Assembly (NCBI RefSeq): GCF_000264905.1 | Contig: NW_006763131.1 | Coordinates: 2,055,939-2,119,938, forward strand | Length of the DNA stretch: 64,000 nucleotides | Direction of reading: 5' to 3' | Source of the DNA: Stereum hirsutum FP-91666 SS1 | Lineage: Eukaryota > Basidiomycota > Agaricomycetes > Russulales > Stereaceae | Shown here: one piece after another, positions 59,737 to 64,000 of the stretch | How positions within the stretch are numbered: the first letter of the stretch is position 1 | Layout: each line of letters opens with the position of its first letter | Notes under the pieces: model-generated | Databases searched by the model: none | What the model was told of the DNA's origin: nothing | The model's input: the letters and a program-made list of their open reading frames with translations, nothing else | Position numbers and translations under genes: made by a program

Positions 59737-60627
59737 TATGGATGTAAGTAGGGACTGCGGTAAGCGTTGCAACGTTGAACGTTCGGCTGAAGTGGATGGA
59801 TCCTGATAAGTATGTTCGGCACATGCCGGGCAGCATCGTAACGAATTGGACCTGGCGGAGGCCAAAAATGGTTTGCGCTTTCTTCCAACTTTCTTCCTTC
59901 TACTCGACATTCAAGTTGGATGGACCGAAACACCAACATCCTTATTGTTTTCTGGCGCTGTCCTGAGGCGTAGCGTCTCAACTGGTTAGCTTGCCAGGCC
60001 GGTCGAGGAATGGATTCCGCCGGTTGAAACAACTGTCCGACTTTCCCGAATCTTTGATGCACTGCAGCGGCGCTACGGTCGACTTGAGCTGTGCGGCGGC
60101 GACTGCAAAACAAGCTCTATGGCACCGGCAGCTCATCAATCTAACACGAAATGATCTGCGAATCTGTGTTGGACGGGCCCCCATTCGCTGTCCAATCATT
60201 ATCCCCCTCAACGCTGTGTCAATATAGCGCCCAAAAGGTAATTCAAGAGAGTCGTATTGGGACGGCTTTGAGTGTCACCCACTTCTTAGCAGCGAGTCTT
60301 TATCTCTCCTTAGGCCTTCTTCCACCTTGTAACCGTCATATCATACGACGACGTGCTCTCGGGCCCTTGTCAAGATGAGATTCTCACATCTGACCTTGCG
60401 TCAGGTAGCACTGATTCTTGATGACCGTACCTTGAATGTTCAGATCAAATGGTAGGCGGGAAAGTGTCTCGTTTTGGCCTCCTCGTTACAGTTTCACATG
60501 GTTGTGGGAGCAATCATAAACATCCAATGGTGCCATCTCCTGTACTTGTTCTCCCTATACCCCCCCATATAGCGTCCAGGCCACCTTACCCAACTCGACG
60601 TCTACCCGTATCCTTACCACTTTCTCT
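59737..60627. other. Divergent promoter region, IST1 and RasGEF
   Basis: About 890 bp between two divergently transcribed genes. Only short unsupported frames; no clear TATA element. Confidence 0.45.
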
Positions 60628-63300
60628 ATGCCTCATCCACCTCCCAGCATCTCTCGCTACTCTTTGAGACTTCACATCGACCCACTCACGTCTGCTGCTC
60701 GAGGCCTCTCTGAAAATTCCTCTGAAGCAGTCACTTCCTCCTCCTCATGGTCGGACAACCAATCAGGAAACTGGTGCTTCCAATCTCCCTCTGGGACAAC
60801 TTATGAGCGAATATGTGGCGTCTTATGCTTATACGACTTCGATTCCTCTGATCCCGACCATCTTTCGTTCAAGGAGGGTGACGTTCTGCAAGTAGTCAAG
60901 CAGGAGGAGACTGGATGGTGGGCTGCTGCCAGGAATGACGGTGTCGAAGTGGGCTGGATACCCGCCGCCTATGTTCGCATCATCGACAGCGGTTCAAGGG
61001 AAGGGACATTACAAGAAGCACTTTCGCCTCCACCTTCATACCACGACACCTTCGTACGAATGAAATCTACGCCACCTATCTTCGTGGATCCCTTTGGTCC
61101 ACCGGAGGACCGCCTGGTTGACCAGAATGTGTTTAACGCTACACGAGTTGTAAGCTCACCCCTCATCGATGTCATCCGTGATCCAGGGACTTGATACTGA
61201 TTATCGTGACCATAGGCCGCAGCGTTCGCATCACTATCCCGTGCCGATGTGTCGCGGGCGCAACTCACAGATGATTCGACTATTCTCCCCAGTGGCCCTC
61301 TATTCATGGTCGCAGAATCGAGCACATCAGACTTGTCTGACTCTCGTCGTCCCTCTACGTGTTCTGATGCATCACACTCTACTTGTTCCTCCCTGTCTCT
61401 CAGCCCTTCACCTTCGTCTTCATCAGCCTCACATTCGGCCTTCGCTGATGGTAGACCCACCATCCATGGTCGTAGTCGATCGAGCGCCGCTGTTCTAGAA
61501 ATATCCCGCAGTAATAACAGACGCCGCCGACCAGTGCTGGTCTCCGACAAACAGTCCCTCGATAAACTTTCCTCGCTTATACACTCGCATAGCGTCGATG
61601 GACTACACACTCGAGGCCTCTCAGAGCCATATTTGAAGCTGCAGAGCCCCGATGAACCCCTTTCCCCGCTGTTCAAGCCACAACATCGACGCCTAGGGAA
61701 AATCAAGCAACTTACCGGCGATGACGACGCGCAGGCGTTCCATAATGCGAAGATCGCACAAGCCAACCTCCCTTGGTTCCTACGACCAACTTATCGTGAC
61801 GAGGAGATCCAGATGGACAATGATGGCTCCGTCATAGCGGGAACTCTTTCCGCGCTCGTGGAACACCTCCTGGTTGATACTCTGAGTAAGTATCAAGTCA
61901 CAGCCGAACATCATTCTTGACTGACTCTCCCGCGACGTGATAGACCTAGCTCGGCAAGAATTGTTCAGGCGGGCCTTCCTTGTCACCTTCCGCACATTCG
62001 CTACGGCCAGACAAGTCTTCGATCTTCTCCTCTCCAACTACGAGCTCCCGCAACCCGAGGGCCTGAGCGCCTCCGAAGCCAGTGATTGGAAGCAGAAGAG
62101 ACTTCGCCCAATGCAGAAGCGGGTCCTCGACGTCCTAATGATGTGGCTCGAAGACTTCGACCTACTGAATCAAGACCCGGACATACCTCCCGCGCTGGAT
62201 GGGTTCCTGAAGTCCATTCAAAACCCGTCTTCGCTGTCGCTAACGGCAAAGCACATATTGATATCTCTTGAGCGCCTGGTTCGTTCTCAAAAATTCTCCA
62301 CTTCATGTATAGCATACTAACGATGTTCCTTCCAGACCTTCGCAGACCCCGACGCCTTCCCGTATGCCACTACCTCTTCACCGCCTAACAAATCACGCAA
62401 GCCAAAACTAAGGAAGTACGACGCCTACGAGCTGGACCGCGTCGATCCACTCGATATCGCTCAGCAGCTTTGTCTTGTCGAGCATCGCCTCTACTCCAAG
62501 ATTCGCCCACAAGAGTGTTTGCGCTGGATCGAAGCAGATACGGGCGACGGCGTCATACACGTCGCGGATTTTGCCGCGATCCGCGAAAAGCTCGAGGATT
62601 GGGTCAAGGCCACCATCCTTGCAGTTGATGGCCTCAGCAGGCGAGCACATGTCATTGACTTTTGGATACGTGTTGCGGAGGTAAATAATATCGCTTTTAC
62701 CCATGCATAGCTCTCAAGCAAGTTCTAATGTACTCTCGTCCACAGAAATGCAAAACTCTGCATAATTACTCCTCTATGACAGCCATCGTAAATGCATTGT
62801 CGAGCAATCCAATTAGTCGTCTTCACTTCACTTGGAACCACGCTACCCGGGAGCCGCATCTCACACCACTTCTCAAGTACACCGCCCCCGCCAACAACTA
62901 CGCCCATTACCGTGCCGCTCTGAATGCCCTCCGAAATATGCCGTGCATCCCATCCTCTACGCCCTTCTTTAGAGACTTGCAGCGAATCCACGATGAATAC
63001 GCAGACACCGTTGCCGCCCCCGCCACATCTTACCCTACGCACCCTTACGGGAAAGAACAAATACTTATCCACTTTAAGAAACGGCAGACGTCGTTCGAGG
63101 TCATCGCGAGCCTGCTCCGTTTCCAAAGTAATGCCTACGCATTCGTGGAGAACCCATCAGCTATGGGTTTCATCGAGGCACAGATGGCCCTCGCGGCGGC
63201 GAAGGACGAAAGGTGGTTTTGGGTCCGGAGCAACGAGTTGCAGCAGGCTGAACTTGTTCATGCTGATATACGCAAGGGCCTCGAGGCTGCAGGGTTCTAG
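60628..63300 (+). CDS. SH3-RasGEF protein (Cdc25 type), 808 aa
   Basis: Five exons (60628-61149, 61216-61885, 61944-62278, 62336-62680, 62746-63300), all phases consistent. An SH3 domain lies at ~63-120 (GVLCLYDFDSSDPDHLSFKE, TGWWAAARNDGVEVGWIPAA). A serine-rich linker runs to ~310. The REM/RasGEF_N domain is at ~365-490 (GTLSALVEHLLVDTLNLARQ, RAFLVTFRTFATARQVFDLL). The catalytic RasGEF domain is at ~535-790 (LDIAQQLCLVEHRLYSKIRP, RRAHVIDFWIRVAEKCKTLH, NYSSMTAIVNALSSNPISRL). It catalyses GDP-GTP exchange on Ras; the SH3-REM-GEF order is that of fungal Cdc25/Ste6 activators of Ras-cAMP or mating MAPK signalling. It is shorter than budding-yeast Cdc25. Divergent from IST1. No abnormality. Confidence 0.95.
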
Positions 63301-63710
63301 ACGACTTTTGTGACTTTGTATGTTCTGTACATGTATATGTGTATCATGGACGATGGGCCTGCCTTGACGGATTGGCTCCTCCTGTACTTTCTAGACTGTA
63401 TACGTACCTGGATACGCACTTCGCGTCTTCGCCTGTCTTTTTATATGCTGACTGATAGTCTCTAGAAGGGATTTGCTGAGAAAAGATCGTAAAGTCCACA
63501 TATATGCATGTATCAGAAAAGCGTCAGAACCACATGAATGAAGATTAATAGACTACAGGGATATGGAATAGAAAAAGTAGCAGACAAAACGAAACGGAAA
63601 CAGGGCAAGTCACTGAGGAATCCACCTGTCTATCCAGGGCGGGCCAATGAATGGCAAAAATAGATCCATAGATGCAGTCGAAGTCAAAGCCATGAGTTCA
63701 GAGTACCCCT
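63301..63710. other. Convergent intergenic region
   Basis: 3' flanks of the RasGEF and Rab5-like genes, which converge. Nothing else recognised. Confidence 0.45.
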
Positions 63711-64000
63711 CTAACAGTTGCACGCATCAGCATTGGCGACGCCGCCTTGCTGCTTGTTGAGGTCGACACCCGCCCGCCCTGCTGGGCCTGCCCTGCCTGC
63801 GCCAGTTTTTGACGCTGCTGGTGCAGTTGTTGGGAGCTTCTTCGCTATGAACGATGAGACACGGATGTGAGAAACGATCAAATTGTGATGGAGACAATGA
63901 CAGAGGACGTACCAATGGCAGTGAAGATATCCGATACACCCTCGCCACTCTTGGCACTTGTTTCTGCCCACATGAGACCCTCTTCCTCCGCGTACTTCTG
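63711..64000 (-). CDS. Rab5-like small GTPase, C-terminal fragment (runs off window)
   Basis: Two exons are visible: 64000-63913 (continuing beyond the window) and 63844-63711, joined in phase 1 across a 68-nt intron. The first encodes YAEEEGLMWAETSAKSGEGV and SDIFTAI. ETSAK is the G5 guanine-binding motif, and its surroundings match Rab5/Vps21/Ypt5 (ETSAKT...V..IF.AIAKKLP). The second encodes AKKLPTTAPAASKTGAG, a glycine/alanine hypervariable tail and a C-terminal Cys-Asn-Cys, the CxC double geranylgeranylation signal. Rab5 proteins direct early-endosome fusion. The switch regions and P-loop lie outside the window, so the Rab subfamily call rests on the last ~80 residues. Confidence 0.85.
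   Translation of the reverse strand, partial: EVRGGRGSHVGRNKCQEWRGCIGYLHCHWYVLCHCLHHNLIVSHIRVSSFIAKKLPTTAPAASKTGAGRAGPAGRAGVDLNKQQGGVANADACNC

Overview
The window looks like nuclear DNA of a basidiomycete fungus, most likely an agaricomycete. Most genes are split by short introns (about 42-125 nt) with GT-AG ends, codon use is GC-leaning, and the protein families are typical of mushroom-forming fungi: two tandem F-box proteins, an Rds1-like secreted ferritin-fold protein, a tiny stand-alone dsRNA-binding-motif protein, and many serine-rich proteins. A 211-N gap (45553-45763) marks it as draft scaffold. I see no bacterial-type operons, CRISPR arrays or viral genes.

Layout. 1-5.4 kb is gene-poor. 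At 5.4-5.8 kb (-) lies a three-exon gene for an 81-aa dsRNA-binding-motif protein. 7.05-8.36 kb (+) is a heterotrimeric G-protein beta subunit, followed by a long coiled-coil protein (9.06-12.19 kb, +). 12.5-16.3 kb (-) holds two serine-rich proteins of unknown function. 17.4-18.2 kb (-) is dynactin p27, with a tRNA-Gly(GCC) at 18.36 kb. 19.1-22.7 kb (-) is an Nvj2/TEX2-like PH-SMP lipid-transfer protein, followed by an unknown gene (23.0-23.8 kb, -). 24.3-24.9 kb carries two non-autonomous inverted-repeat elements. 25.6-27.5 kb (-) is a disordered Q/S/P-rich protein. At 30-33.2 kb an RRM-like R3HCC1L-type gene (-) is divergent from a SIKE/FGFR1OP2-type STRIPAK subunit (+). 33.5-38.2 kb (-) is the F-box pair, and 39.5-42.3 kb (-) a 928-aa low-complexity protein. 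42.3-47.4 kb is repeat-rich: a 137-bp tandem duplication, two 501-bp copies of a retroelement-like 3' end tailed by TTACC repeats on either side of the N gap, and a degenerate ~172-bp tandem array. A tRNA-Cys(GCA) sits at 47.46 kb.

48-50 kb (-) is an unknown protein with a helix-rich basic N-terminal module. 50.3-55.3 kb (-) is the 21-exon SKI2 RNA helicase, whose exon 2 holds an apparent one-base frameshift. 55.8-57.4 kb (-) is the Rds1-like gene and 58.4-59.7 kb (-) is IST1, whose first intron appears to be GC-AG. 60.6-63.3 kb (+) is an SH3-RasGEF (Cdc25-type) protein, and 63.7 kb to the edge (-) is the 3' end of a Rab5-type GTPase.

The genes are ordinary, individually transcribed nuclear genes. 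Several fall into shared processes: membrane traffic and contact sites (IST1, Rab5-like, Nvj2-like, dynactin p27), signalling (G-beta, RasGEF, STRIPAK SIKE subunit) and RNA metabolism (SKI2, dsRBM protein, RRM-like protein). Nothing shows that they form one co-regulated system. Exon coordinates were derived by hand from splice signals, reading phase and protein continuity; none was checked by alignment or transcripts.
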